Assembly: GCF_001668575.1 (NCBI RefSeq)
Contig: NZ_LZMD01000012.1
Location: 17,632 to 81,631, forward strand
Origin: Mycobacterium sp. 1164985.4
Lineage (GTDB): Bacteria > Actinomycetota > Actinomycetes > Mycobacteriales > Mycobacteriaceae
Reading direction: 5' to 3'
DNA: 64,000 nucleotides
Shown here: piece after piece, positions 26,497 to 35,592 of the stretch
Position numbering within the stretch: the stretch's first letter is position 1
Layout of the letters: every line of letters begins with the position of its first letter
Notes under the pieces: generated by a model
Told to the model about the DNA's origin: nothing
The model's input: only the letters and a program-made list of their open reading frames with translations
Database searches by the model: none
Position numbers and translations under genes: made by a program

Positions 26497-27387
26497 CTAC
26501 GGTTGTTCCTCCCCGCGCCCTCGTGGCAATCGCAGGATCCGCGCGGCCTGGTCGGGCGTGGCGACCGGCCGGCCCACCCGCCGGCACAGCGCCACGGCTT
26601 CGGACACCAGGTCGACGTTGGTCGGTGTGCGATCGCCGCCGTAGAACTCCAACCCCACGTGAAGATTTCCGCCGCGTTCGAGAGCCAGCTCGGCCAGCCG
26701 ATCTGTGCACAGGTCACCGCCGACGAGGGAAGCCGCCCACGGGATATCGCATCCGTCGAGCAGCTCGAGGTATTTGTCAAGCGCGCGTTCGGTCGGGGGC
26801 AGCCCGAAAGGCGCACCGAGGTAACCCCTTTCGTTGGAGAAGTACAGCTTGATCATCGCGCCGGTGGGCAATCGGCCGGCGCGCCACCATGCGAGGGTCG
26901 CGCGCAGGAAGCCCGGTTCGTAGATCGCCAGACTCGGGCCCAGTCGTCCGTCGCGGCAGATGTCGAATGCGCGGCCGATCACCGCGAAGGAGTTGCGGTA
27001 CACGAAGTCGCCAGACGGCAAGCCGTCGGCGTCCCTACCGCCCAGGTTCACCGAGCCCGGGTCGGTGATCCCGATACGCATCCCTGCTGCGGCCAGTGCG
27101 ACCAGATGCTCGTAGGAGCATGCGCCGTCGGCGTCCAGATGAATCGTCGGATAGAGCAAGGCGTCGGGCCGGGCGTCGAGAATCGGGCGCCACCCTTCGA
27201 GGTACCGCTCGACAGCGCGCTCCACGCTGACACCGGGCAGATCGATGTGGTTGTGCACGATCGCGGCGCCGGCCTGTATGCAGGCGAGGGCGTCGGCGGC
27301 GATCTCGGGAGGTATGACGGGAACGTGCGGATTGGTGGCCTTCGGCGTCACGCCGTTGATCGCGCATTCGATGATGACGGGCTCCAT
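26497..27387 (-). CDS. BKACE family enzyme (DUF849, beta-keto acid cleavage)
   Basis: A 296-residue TIM-barrel enzyme of the 3-keto-5-aminohexanoate cleavage enzyme family. It starts MEPVIIECAINGVTPKA, with a GAAIVHNHIDLPG zinc-ligand segment (two His), an LDADGACSYEHLV region, then GVGLEFYGGDRTPTN-like HVGLEFYGGD. Family members join or split a beta-keto acid with acetyl-CoA; substrates range from lysine intermediates to carnitine products, so the substrate is open. The ATG at 27387 has GAAAGG 7 nt upstream; a longer form to 27432 does not. Confidence 0.82.
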   Translation of the reverse strand: MEPVIIECAINGVTPKATNPHVPVIPPEIAADALACIQAGAAIVHNHIDLPGVSVERAVERYLEGWRPILDARPDALLYPTIHLDADGACSYEHLVALAAAGMRIGITDPGSVNLGGRDADGLPSGDFVYRNSFAVIGRAFDICRDGRLGPSLAIYEPGFLRATLAWWRAGRLPTGAMIKLYFSNERGYLGAPFGLPPTERALDKYLELLDGCDIPWAASLVGGDLCTDRLAELALERGGNLHVGLEFYGGDRTPTNVDLVSEAVALCRRVGRPVATPDQAARILRLPRGRGEEQP

Positions 27388-27519
27388 CGACAACCTTTCG
27401 GACGCTCGAACCTGCGGAATCGAACTGAGCAAGCGGTTTACGATCGTCGCACGTCACACGACGTTCGTTGGCCGATCAGCGTCGTTGAGATGCTCGCCGC
27501 CGCGGCCTAGGGTTCACAT

Positions 27520-28218
27520 GTGACGAGTCGCCCGGCCTTCGTCGATTTTCATTTCGACGTGATGTGTCCCTACGCGTATCAGACGTCGCTGTGGATTCGC
27601 GAGGTCCGGGACCTGACGGGCCTCGAGGTGAACTGGCGGTTCTTCAGCCTCGAAGAAGTCAACCGTCAGGAGGGCAAAAAGCACCCGTGGGAACGGGAGT
27701 GGTCCTACGGCTGGTCGATGATGCGCATTGGTGCGCTGTTGCGGCGACGATCGATGGCGGACATCGACGCGTGGTACGCCCGGGCGGGGCGGGCGTTGCA
27801 TGTCGACGGGCACAAGCCCCACGAGAAGGCGGTCGCGCGCCACCTGATCGCCGAACTCGGTTTCGATCCGCACCTGGTCGACCAGGCGATCACGGACCCG
27901 ACCACCGGGGACGAGGTGATGGCCGATCACCAGCGTGTGGTCGATGCCGGGGGATACGGCGTGCCGACGATGTTCTTTCCCGACGGCCAGTGCCTCTTCG
28001 GCCCGGTGCTCGTCGACCCGCCCACCGGCGACGCGGCGCTGCGGCTATGGGACGCCGTCGTCACCTGGACGGAGTTTCCCCACCTGTACGAACTTCAGCG
28101 GCCCAAGACCTCCGACGACGAGAAGCTGATCATCGACACCTTCCGCCCCTACCTGGAGGCTCGCGACTGGGTGTCCATCAATCGCGGTGAAGTCATCACC
28201 TTCGACGCCACCACCTGA
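27520..28218 (+). CDS. DsbA-like monothiol oxidoreductase (Rv2466c-like)
   Basis: A 232-residue thioredoxin-fold protein of the DsbA/FrnE group. The active site is CPYA in [15 protein letters not shown] near residue 16, so only the first Cys remains. GVPTMFF supplies the cis-Pro loop, and an all-helical insert lies between. The C-terminal [15 protein letters not shown] resembles Rv2466c, a mycothiol-dependent reductase with CPWC. A single Cys suggests a monothiol mechanism with mycothiol, or an isomerase function. It starts at GTG 27520. Confidence 0.8.
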   Translation: MTSRPAFVDFHFDVMCPYAYQTSLWIREVRDLTGLEVNWRFFSLEEVNRQEGKKHPWEREWSYGWSMMRIGALLRRRSMADIDAWYARAGRALHVDGHKPHEKAVARHLIAELGFDPHLVDQAITDPTTGDEVMADHQRVVDAGGYGVPTMFFPDGQCLFGPVLVDPPTGDAALRLWDAVVTWTEFPHLYELQRPKTSDDEKLIIDTFRPYLEARDWVSINRGEVITFDATT

Positions 28219-28291
28219 TCGGTTGGGCGGCTGCCGGCACCCGCCTGGATGTTCCACTGCGGCTTCGACTTACAGGGAATATCGCTGAAGG

Positions 28292-28963
28292 CTACGACGC
28301 CGGACGGCTCCGGGAGCGCCGTGGGAGGGCGACCTTGCTCACCGACTCCATGGCCACCGCGAATCGGGGGTAGATAACGGCTGGCCCCACCCAGCGTGCC
28401 AGGAAGGTGCGCAACTCCGCGCCGTTGCGGTGAGTTCGGGTGCTGTCGACCAGATATGAGTACAGGATCCGCAGGAGGAATTCGGACAGCCCGCTGAGGG
28501 CCTCTTCGTCGAAACCGTTTGCCTCCCAGTCTACCTCGTAGCGGTGGAGCATGGATCGGCTGAAGGCGAGCGCGGTGTCGGAGGCCAGCGAGGGTGCGAG
28601 CTCACCCCTGGACCGCTTGCTCAGGATGTAGATCATCCGGTCGTCGTTCGAAAGATGCTCGATCGCGAAGGCCAAGCCTTCGACGACCGCCGTGACGGCG
28701 TCGGTTTCGCCGGCGACATGGTTCGCCAGCTGCTCGAGGAAACCGTCGCCGGAGCGCATGACCGTCGCGAGCAGTAGCGCTTCGGTGCCGGGGAAATAGC
28801 GGTACACCGTTTGCCGGGTGACGCCCAACGACCGTGCGACGTCGGCGATCCGCATCGCTGAGCCACGCTCGGCGATGATGTCGTCGGCGGCGTCGAGGAT
28901 GCGGTTGATCGCCTCCTCGTCCGAGGTCGGGGTGTTGCCCGACCAGCCGTGGCGCCGTGCCAC
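28292..28963 (-). CDS. TetR family transcriptional regulator
   Basis: A 223-residue regulator. The HTH spans ILDAADDIIAERG through IADVARSLGVTRQTVYRYF (about residues 21-60). The C-terminal part is helical and ends in a basic tail. I take the GTG at 28963 (VARRHGWSGNTPTSDEE); earlier starts encode an arginine-rich low-complexity extension that looks non-coding. It lies 64 nt downstream of the diiron-like gene. Two matching dyads near 30.0 and 32.9 kb are good candidates for its operators. Confidence 0.88.
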   Translation of the reverse strand: MARRHGWSGNTPTSDEEAINRILDAADDIIAERGSAMRIADVARSLGVTRQTVYRYFPGTEALLLATVMRSGDGFLEQLANHVAGETDAVTAVVEGLAFAIEHLSNDDRMIYILSKRSRGELAPSLASDTALAFSRSMLHRYEVDWEANGFDEEALSGLSEFLLRILYSYLVDSTRTHRNGAELRTFLARWVGPAVIYPRFAVAMESVSKVALPRRSRSRPAS

Positions 28964-29027
28964 TATTCGCCCATTTCCTCGGCCCGCATGCCGGCGATCA
29001 TATCGGCGGCGGCGCCCCCACCCGCCC

Positions 29028-29951
29028 TCACTTCGAGCCCGCGCCGACGGAATACCATCGCGCAGCGCTCTTCGGCTCCTCGTCGTACCGTTTGCGCCAC
29101 CGTCCCGCGAAGGGTGGGAGGTTCTCGTATGCCGGATCGTGGTGCGGCCCCTGCGAACGGACAAGGCCGGTGAGCATCGCTATCATCTCCCGCCTGGGCA
29201 CGCCGGAATAGGTGCCCTGCCCGGGGCCGGTCAGCTGCCGGGCGGCTCGTGCCGCGGCCAGCATCGCCCGCGGTGTCAACCCATCTGGCAGCAACCGGCC
29301 GTACTGGCCACCGTCCGCTGCGGGCACGTGCTGTTGGAACCCACTCGAGACGATGGACAGGATCTCACCCATGTGCTTGATGACGGCGCCGATGGTCCTG
29401 GCGCGGTAGAGAAAGTCGCCGTGCACGGCGTCGTAGACCATCAACGCGGAGCTGCGATGTTCGATCTCTTCGACGAAGTGCCAGAGGAACAGCGACGCCA
29501 CGCGTTCGTCGCCGGGCCAGAAGAGCTTGTCCTCGTGGTCGAGGAAGACCTTGAAGTAGGGCGTGAAGGTGTTCTCGATGACCGCGGTGTAGGCGAGCCG
29601 CCACGCCAAAGGCTTTGTCGCGGTGAGCCGGTCATAAGAGGCGATCACCTCGTCCATCGTCTCCTGCAACCCCGGCCAGCGCCGAACCAGCGCCCGGAAG
29701 TGGCTCATGTGCGCCGCCGAATGCTGCGCCTCCTGCCGCAGGTAGGCGTTGGCTTCCTCGATGTGTCGCGGATCGCGCATCAAGGGAATGGCCTCGCGGG
29801 TCGCGTCGACGATGAACTTCTCGAATCCCGGCGCGAAGAAGGTGATCAGGTTGCACTGCATCGCGAACGCCGGTCGCTGCGGATTCCAGTTGAACGGCAC
29901 ATCGTCACCCGTGAGATCGAATCGGATGCGCCGAATCTTGAGGTTCGTCAT
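29028..29951 (-). CDS. metal-dependent hydrolase-like protein (PF10118), ferritin-like diiron fold
   Basis: A 307-residue, mainly helical protein. NAYLRQEAQHSAAHMSHF and WHFVEEIEHRSSALMVYD carry the ExxH motifs expected for a diiron centre. The family is annotated as predicted metal-dependent hydrolases, but the biochemical role is unknown; it often stands next to flavin monooxygenases in actinobacteria. Here it is divergent from the Baeyer-Villiger-type monooxygenase, sharing a 72-bp promoter region. ATG start. Confidence 0.8.
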   Translation of the reverse strand: MTNLKIRRIRFDLTGDDVPFNWNPQRPAFAMQCNLITFFAPGFEKFIVDATREAIPLMRDPRHIEEANAYLRQEAQHSAAHMSHFRALVRRWPGLQETMDEVIASYDRLTATKPLAWRLAYTAVIENTFTPYFKVFLDHEDKLFWPGDERVASLFLWHFVEEIEHRSSALMVYDAVHGDFLYRARTIGAVIKHMGEILSIVSSGFQQHVPAADGGQYGRLLPDGLTPRAMLAAARAARQLTGPGQGTYSGVPRREMIAMLTGLVRSQGPHHDPAYENLPPFAGRWRKRYDEEPKSAARWYSVGAGSK

Positions 29952-29991
29952 ACGACTGATTCCTGCCGGTCGAGGTGATCGCGATTTAGAC

Positions 29992-30015
29992 CATACGCTC
30001 CATGCGTTGTGTATG
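29992..30015. promoter_or_regulatory. dyad in a divergent promoter, CATAC-N12-GTGTAT
   Basis: CATAC (29992-29996) and GTATG (30011-30015) are 5-bp arms of an inverted repeat between the diverging genes at 29951 and 30024. An identical pattern, CATAC-N12-GTGTAT, recurs at 32917-32939. The shared spacing suggests one regulator, possibly the TetR at 28292-28963. Confidence 0.5.
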
Positions 30016-30023
30016 ATTAGCGA

Positions 30024-32006
30024 ATGCGCCAGTCGGCGGTAGAAAGTCCATCGATCATCGGCGAGGGCGACGCGCTGCTCGGTCTGCCGTTCGACGATTC
30101 AAATGACGTCATTCGCACCGCCGTCGCCGAGGCGAGTGTGCCGGCGCTGTTGATGTCGATGGTGCACATGACCGGCGACATGGGCCTGCTCGACGAGCTG
30201 CCCAGGCCGTACGCGCTCATCGCGATGGACCTGCAGGGCGCCATGAGCGAACCGGACAAGCAGAAGGTGCGCGATCGCGCAGTCGCGGTGGTTCGCGACT
30301 ACCGTGATCGTGGCTGTCCGCCGCCGTTCGTGCCGAACGCCGAACAGATGCGGTCGATGCTCGACGTGATCTCGGCGGGAACGGTGACCGAGGAGTTCGT
30401 CGACTATGTCGCCGCGGATCTGCGGTTCACCGACGCCGACCAGTCCGGCCCACCACTGGCGTCGTCAGCGCAGCAGCGCCAAGACTTTCCCGTCGTCGTC
30501 ATCGGCTGCGGCGAGGCCGGGCTGCTGGCCGGGGTCAAGCTCAAGGCGGCGGGTGTGCCGTTCACGATCGTGGAGAAGCGGTCCGCTGTCGGCGGCACCT
30601 GGCTGGCCAACCGTTATCCGGGATGTCGCGTCGACATCGCCAGTCAGTACTACACGTACTCGTTCGAACCGACCGATTACTGGCGCCATTACTACGCCGA
30701 GCAGCCCGAGATCCTGCGGTACCTCCAGGACGTCGCGACCAAGTACGACATCGTCCCGCACGTGCGTTTCGACACCGAGGTGACCGGTGCGGTGTGGGAC
30801 GAGGCGTCGGCGCTCTGGCGGGTGACGATCCGGCGGGCCGACGGCCGCGTCGAAGAGTTGTCCTCGCGCGCCGTGATCTGCGCCGTGGGCCAGTTCAGCA
30901 ACCCGGTGACTCCGGACATCAAGGGCGCCAACGGTTTCAGTGGGGCGGCTTTCCACACCGCGGACTGGCGCGACGATGTCGATCTGACGGGTAAACGCGT
31001 TGCCGTCATCGGCGCGGGGGCCAGTGGATTCCAATTGGTGCCTGCCATCGCGGACTCGGCGTTGCAGGTCGATGTCTACCAGCGCACCCCGCAGTGGATG
31101 GCGCCCAATCCGATGTACCACGACGCCGTTCCCGACGGCGCGAGGTGGGCCATGCGTCACCTTCCTTATTACGCACGGTGGTTGCGGTTCGTGTCGTGGT
31201 GGCCGATCGCCGACGCACTCGACGAACAAGTGAAGATCGATCCCGACTGGGACAACGGCGGACTGTCGTGCAACGCGTCGAACCACGCCATCCGCGAGAT
31301 GTTCATCGCCTGGATGCGCGTGTTCTGTACCGACGAAGAACTGCTGGCGAAGGTCACGCCGAACTATCCGCCGATGGGTAAGCGGACGTTGCAGGACAAC
31401 GGAACCTGGCTGACGACCTTGCAGCGCGACGATGTCGAGTTGATCGCCGAGCGCATCGCCGAGATCACCCCCGACGGTGTCACCACCGTCGACGGGGTGC
31501 ATCGCCCAGCCGATGTGCTGGTGTGGGCCACGGGGTTCGATGTCAACCACCAACTGGGCCCGATCAACGTCAGGGGTGTGAACGGCGTCGAGCTCAACAC
31601 CGCCTGGGGCGATTCGGCCTACGCCTACCTTGGCATCACGGTGCCGGGATTTCCGAATTTCTTCTGCCTGTACGGTCCGGGCACCAACGCGGTCAACGGC
31701 GCCAGCATCATCTACAACTCCGAGTGCCAGATGCGCTACATCATGGCGTGCATCGACATGGTGCTGGCGGGTGGTTACGACTGGGCGATGCCGCGGGCCG
31801 ACGTGTGCGACGACTACAACCGGCGCAACCAGGAACGCCTACGGCAGATGGTGTACAGCCATCCCGCGGTGTCCAGCAGCTATTACAAGAACTCTTCGGG
31901 AGGGTTGCCCACGCTGTACGGCTTCCGCATCTTCGACTACTGGCGATGGACCAACCGCTGCAATCCGGCGGACTACGAATTGCGGCGCGCGGACGCGGCG
32001 CGCTGA
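30024..32006 (+). CDS. Baeyer-Villiger-type flavin-containing monooxygenase
   Basis: A 660-residue flavoprotein. An N-terminal extension of about 150 residues precedes the core, as in 4-hydroxyacetophenone monooxygenase. FAD binds at VVIGCGEAGLLAG (about residues 158-170), the Baeyer-Villiger fingerprint FSGAAFHTADW is at 305-315, and NADPH binds at VAVIGAGASGFQ (about 326-337). It inserts oxygen next to a ketone to give an ester or lactone. The two alpha/beta hydrolases downstream could open that product. It starts on ATG next to a divergent operator. Confidence 0.9.
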   Translation: MRQSAVESPSIIGEGDALLGLPFDDSNDVIRTAVAEASVPALLMSMVHMTGDMGLLDELPRPYALIAMDLQGAMSEPDKQKVRDRAVAVVRDYRDRGCPPPFVPNAEQMRSMLDVISAGTVTEEFVDYVAADLRFTDADQSGPPLASSAQQRQDFPVVVIGCGEAGLLAGVKLKAAGVPFTIVEKRSAVGGTWLANRYPGCRVDIASQYYTYSFEPTDYWRHYYAEQPEILRYLQDVATKYDIVPHVRFDTEVTGAVWDEASALWRVTIRRADGRVEELSSRAVICAVGQFSNPVTPDIKGANGFSGAAFHTADWRDDVDLTGKRVAVIGAGASGFQLVPAIADSALQVDVYQRTPQWMAPNPMYHDAVPDGARWAMRHLPYYARWLRFVSWWPIADALDEQVKIDPDWDNGGLSCNASNHAIREMFIAWMRVFCTDEELLAKVTPNYPPMGKRTLQDNGTWLTTLQRDDVELIAERIAEITPDGVTTVDGVHRPADVLVWATGFDVNHQLGPINVRGVNGVELNTAWGDSAYAYLGITVPGFPNFFCLYGPGTNAVNGASIIYNSECQMRYIMACIDMVLAGGYDWAMPRADVCDDYNRRNQERLRQMVYSHPAVSSSYYKNSSGGLPTLYGFRIFDYWRWTNRCNPADYELRRADAAR

Positions 32007-32008
32007 AC

Positions 32009-32908
32009 TCAGCCGGCCCGTAGGTACTCGAGGATGGCCGTGCCGACCGCTTCGGGCTGATCGATCTGGAGGAAATGCCCGGCATCGGGAATGGTGCGGA
32101 CCCGGCTGCCCGGCGGCAGTGCGTCGATCGCGCCGTCGAGATAGCCCAATTGGATCGCGCCGTCCTCTTCGCCCTGCAACACGAGGATCGGATGGGTGGG
32201 CAACTTGAACCGGAAGCGGTGCAGACCCGCGTATTGCGATGCGGGGCGGGTGAATCGCGCTGCGGCGCGGTAGTACGCCACCGCCGCCCGACGGTGCGCG
32301 AGCGAAGGCAGAGCTTCCATCGTCTCGGCGACGCCGTCGCGAACGTGCGCTCCGCGTGGGGACCAGTCCTTCCAGAGCCGGGGTATCACGCGGTGCAGCA
32401 CTCGCTCCGGTGCGGCGGGCAGCTGGAAGAACAGTACGTACCAACTTCTGCGCAATTGGATCGCCGACATTCGCAGGTGCTGACCCAGTCCGCGCCTCGA
32501 GTTGTCGATCGCGGCAAGGGGAGGAACCGCCATCGCGATATGTGCGCTGAATGGAGAGCCGGGATACGCCGCAAGCGCACTGGCTGTGAACGCGCCCCAG
32601 TCGTGGCCGATCAGCACGGCATCGGATGGCCGACCCAGTTGTGCGTACAGGTCGACCACATCGCTCATCAGGGCACCGATGGTGTAGTCACCGTCGGGAG
32701 CCGGCCCAGTCGGGCCATAGCCGCGCGTGAACGGTGCGATCACGTGAAATCCGTTGGCTGCCAGAATCGACGCGAGCTGTCGCCAGTTGTGCGCGCTGTC
32801 AGGGAATCCATGCAGGCAGATGGCCAATCGGCCATCGTCGGGCCCCCAGCTGAGCGCGCTCATCCGCAGGTGCGGCAGATCGTATTCGACGGCCCTGGGC
32901 TCGGTCAT
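32009..32908 (-). CDS. alpha/beta hydrolase, epoxide-hydrolase-like
   Basis: A 299-residue hydrolase. HGFPDSAHNWRQL gives the oxyanion region, the nucleophile is Asp in the elbow GHDWGAFTAS (as in epoxide hydrolases and haloalkane dehalogenases), and the late His is in AGHFLQIDQPEAV. It could open an epoxide or a lactone from the adjacent monooxygenase. I start at ATG 32908; an ATG at 32923 is possible. Its stop lies 2 nt from the converging monooxygenase stop, and the promoter side holds a CATAC-N12-GTGTAT dyad. Confidence 0.85.
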   Translation of the reverse strand: MTEPRAVEYDLPHLRMSALSWGPDDGRLAICLHGFPDSAHNWRQLASILAANGFHVIAPFTRGYGPTGPAPDGDYTIGALMSDVVDLYAQLGRPSDAVLIGHDWGAFTASALAAYPGSPFSAHIAMAVPPLAAIDNSRRGLGQHLRMSAIQLRRSWYVLFFQLPAAPERVLHRVIPRLWKDWSPRGAHVRDGVAETMEALPSLAHRRAAVAYYRAAARFTRPASQYAGLHRFRFKLPTHPILVLQGEEDGAIQLGYLDGAIDALPPGSRVRTIPDAGHFLQIDQPEAVGTAILEYLRAG

Positions 32909-32916
32909 TTCGTGAC

Positions 32917-32939
32917 CATACATTAAGGCGCAAGTGTAT
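32917..32939. promoter_or_regulatory. second CATAC-N12-GTGTAT element
   Basis: CATAC (32917-32921), 12 bases, then GTGTAT (32934-32939). The element lies just upstream of the epoxide-hydrolase-like start at 32908 and 48 nt before the amidohydrolase fragment. It matches the dyad at 29992-30015 in both half-sites and spacing. Confidence 0.5.
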
Positions 32940-32986
32940 TGTAATCGTCGCGACCCCGACCGGAAGCGATGTGGAGTGGAGTTCCG

Positions 32987-33547
32987 ATGAGCTTCGAGCA
33001 CGGCCGCGGACTGCGCTGGCGCACCGTCATCTCGAACCACCGGCCCAAGGTCTTGAAAAAACTCGCGCTCAACCCCGGGGTGCAGGTCGGTTTCTCCGAT
33101 GCCGGAGCCCACCTGCGCAACATGGCCTTCTACAACAGCGGGCTGCGGTTGTTGCGCCACGTACGGCAAAGCGCAGAAGCCGGTGCACCGTTCATGACCG
33201 TCGAGCACGCCGTTCATCGGTTGACAGGCGAACTGGCTGACTGGTATTCGCTGGATGCGGGCCACCTACGCGTCGGTGATCGCGCCGACGTCGCCGTGAT
33301 CGATCCGACGCGCCTGGACGAAGCGCTCGATGCCTACGCAGAACAGCCCGTCGAACAGTTCGGCCTGAGCCGCATGGTCAACCGCAACGACGACGCGGTG
33401 GCCGCGGTCCTCGTCGGTGGCCGCACGGTCGTTCGGGACGGGGTCCCGACGGACCTGGTCGGCAATGTCCGGACGGGCAGCTTCCTCCGTGCCGGGCGAA
33501 AGATCGCGGCGCCGGCCGTTCCGTCAACGGTGGCGGTCGGTGGGTGA
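32987..33547 (+). pseudogene. C-terminal fragment of an N-acyl-D-amino-acid deacylase-type amidohydrolase
   Basis: The 186 residues align only with the C-terminal third of D-aminoacylase-type amidohydrolases, which are normally about 500-590 residues long. GVQVGFSDAGAHLRNMAFYN holds the final metal/catalytic Asp and YSLDAGHLRVGDRADVAVID is the closing beta domain. The catalytic N-terminal TIM barrel with the HxH metal site is missing; upstream lies only a promoter region and then a gene on the other strand. GGAG 5 nt before ATG 32987 could still allow translation. It is probably a relic of a deletion; its tail overlaps the next start. Confidence 0.7.
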
Positions 33548-34448
33548 CATCGATTACGCGCGGGTCGACCCCGAACTCCGGCGGCTGTCGCGCGTTCTAC
33601 CGAAAGGCTATGCGCTGCACCGCGGTTTGTCGCTACCGCGTGCATTGATGAGTATCGTGGGACGGACCGGTCGTGTGCGGGGAGTCGAAGTGGCCCGTGT
33701 CAACACTGACGTCACCGTGAGGGTGCACCGCCCGTCCCACACCGACGCGCCCGGGCCGGCGCTACTGTGGATTCACGGCGGCGGCACCGTGATGGGCATT
33801 GCGGCGCAGGAGGATCGGTTCTGCCGGAAGCTGGTCAACTTCACCGACGTCGCGGTCGTCGCGGTGGATCACCGCCTCGCGCCGGAACATCCGTACCCGG
33901 CACCGCTCGAGGACTGCTACGCCGCACTGCAGTGGCTGACGCGGCAGTCATGGGTGGATCCGACACGAGTCGCGGTGGGCGGCGCCAGCGCCGGCGGCGG
34001 GTTCGCCGCCGCGGCGGCGCACCTCGCCCACGACCGCGGTGATGTCGATCTCGCCCTACAGATGCTGGTCTATCCGATGCTCGACGACCGGACGCCCGCA
34101 GAATCACGCCGGCGGGTGATGTGGACCGCTCGCGACAACCGGATCGCGTGGCGGTGGTACCTGGCAGGCGCCGACCCTGACGCAGCCGTCCCGGCCCGCC
34201 GCACCGATCTGTCCGGGTTGCCTCCGGCCTGGATCGGCGTCGGAACCCTCGACCTCTTTCACGACGAATGCCGCGACTACGCACGCCGGCTCCGGGAGCA
34301 CGGTGTGGCCGTCCATGAGGAGATCGCAGACGGCGCATTCCACGCCTTCGATCTGATCGCTACCAATACCTCTGTTTCACAACGCTTTTTCGCCAGCCAG
34401 GTCCGTGCGCTGCGGACCGCCCTCGTCGACGACCCGGTCCGCTACTGA
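33540..34448 (+). CDS. alpha/beta hydrolase, hormone-sensitive-lipase family esterase
   Basis: A 302-residue esterase. The HGGG oxyanion motif is in LLWIHGGGTVMG, the nucleophile Ser is in VAVGGASAGGGFAA, the acid is in GTLDLFHDE and the His in DGAFHAFD. This set defines the HSL (bacterial type IV) esterases, which hydrolyse short-acyl esters. It could cleave the ester made by the Baeyer-Villiger enzyme. GTG 33540 is the best start, overlapping the preceding fragment by 8 nt; a longer frame inside that fragment encodes arginine-rich sequence. Confidence 0.85.
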   Translation: MGDIDYARVDPELRRLSRVLPKGYALHRGLSLPRALMSIVGRTGRVRGVEVARVNTDVTVRVHRPSHTDAPGPALLWIHGGGTVMGIAAQEDRFCRKLVNFTDVAVVAVDHRLAPEHPYPAPLEDCYAALQWLTRQSWVDPTRVAVGGASAGGGFAAAAAHLAHDRGDVDLALQMLVYPMLDDRTPAESRRRVMWTARDNRIAWRWYLAGADPDAAVPARRTDLSGLPPAWIGVGTLDLFHDECRDYARRLREHGVAVHEEIADGAFHAFDLIATNTSVSQRFFASQVRALRTALVDDPVRY

Positions 34449-34457
34449 GGATCAGCC

Positions 34458-35579
34458 GTGCCCCGACAAGAAGCCCTCGATCTCACCCGCCGAGTCCTCA
34501 AGCATTTCGAGAACGACTCCCTCGATGTCGCGGACGAGGTCTGGCGTGAACCGCGCAGCGCCTACGTGGATCACGAACGTTTCGAGGCCGACGTCGCGAT
34601 GCTGCGCAGCGTTCCCCACGTGATCGGCTGGGCCGGCGAAGTCGCCGTGCCGGGGTCGTACACGACGAAAGACGTGATGGGCACGCCTGTGCTGGTGACC
34701 CGGGGCAGAGAGGGTGTCCTTCGCGCGTTCATCAACGGCTGTGCGCATCGCGGCGCGCAGGTGGCCGACGGCTGCGGCAGGGCACGGTCACTCAGCTGTC
34801 CCTACCACGGGTGGACCTACGGTCTGGACGGTCGCCTGATGGGGGCTCCGGCCCGAAAGATGTTCGCAGGGGCGGATCTCGAGCGCCGCGGTCTCATCGA
34901 GTTGCCGGTCACCGATCAAGCGGGACTGATCGTCGTGGGGCTCTCAGCCGACGTCGACGTGTCCGCAGCGCTCGACGGAATCTCGGTACCGCTGTCGGAA
35001 TACGGGTTTGACCACAACCACCATGCCGAAACCAGGCGCTACGACATCGCATGCAACTGGAAACTCGCCGTCGACGTGAATTTCGAGGGCTACCACTTCC
35101 CGTACGTACACGCCGACACCCTCGACCCGCTGGCGTCGAACAACTCCGTCTACGACATCTACGGCCGGAACATCCGCTGGGCGTTTCCGTTCCGCGACAT
35201 CGTGCAGTATCGCGACGTTCCCGAAGCCAATTGGCCAGACCAATTCTTCGGCACCGTAGTGTACGGGCTGTTTCCCAGCTGTGTGCTGATCGAGGCACCG
35301 GGCACCTCGCAGATGTTGCGCGCATATCCGGGCAAGAGTCCCGGTGAGGCCGTGGTCTACCTGTCCATCGGGGCGCCAAAGGAGATCACCACCGAGGAGG
35401 AACGCACCTGGTACAAGATGGGAATCGACGGCGCCGCCCAGGTGCTCGACGGCCAGGACTTCCCGATGGCCGAGGCCTGTCAGCGTGGCCTGGAGGCAGG
35501 GGTCGACCACGTCGTGTTCGGTCGCAACGAGGCTCTGCTGCATCACCTCGCTCACATCCGCAACGACACGCTGACCTAG
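34458..35579 (+). CDS. Rieske aromatic-ring-hydroxylating oxygenase, alpha subunit
   Basis: A 373-residue oxygenase subunit. The [2Fe-2S] Rieske motif is CAHRGA (Cys95, His97) and CPYHGW (Cys114, His117). The mononuclear iron site begins DVNFEGYHFPYVHAD (His213, His218). It would hydroxylate an aromatic or alicyclic ring, or act as a demethylase or desaturase. No beta subunit, ferredoxin or reductase is next to it, so electrons come from elsewhere. GTG start, 9 nt after the esterase. Confidence 0.88.
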   Translation: MPRQEALDLTRRVLKHFENDSLDVADEVWREPRSAYVDHERFEADVAMLRSVPHVIGWAGEVAVPGSYTTKDVMGTPVLVTRGREGVLRAFINGCAHRGAQVADGCGRARSLSCPYHGWTYGLDGRLMGAPARKMFAGADLERRGLIELPVTDQAGLIVVGLSADVDVSAALDGISVPLSEYGFDHNHHAETRRYDIACNWKLAVDVNFEGYHFPYVHADTLDPLASNNSVYDIYGRNIRWAFPFRDIVQYRDVPEANWPDQFFGTVVYGLFPSCVLIEAPGTSQMLRAYPGKSPGEAVVYLSIGAPKEITTEEERTWYKMGIDGAAQVLDGQDFPMAEACQRGLEAGVDHVVFGRNEALLHHLAHIRNDTLT

Positions 35580-35592
35580 AGGGAAGAGCGCA

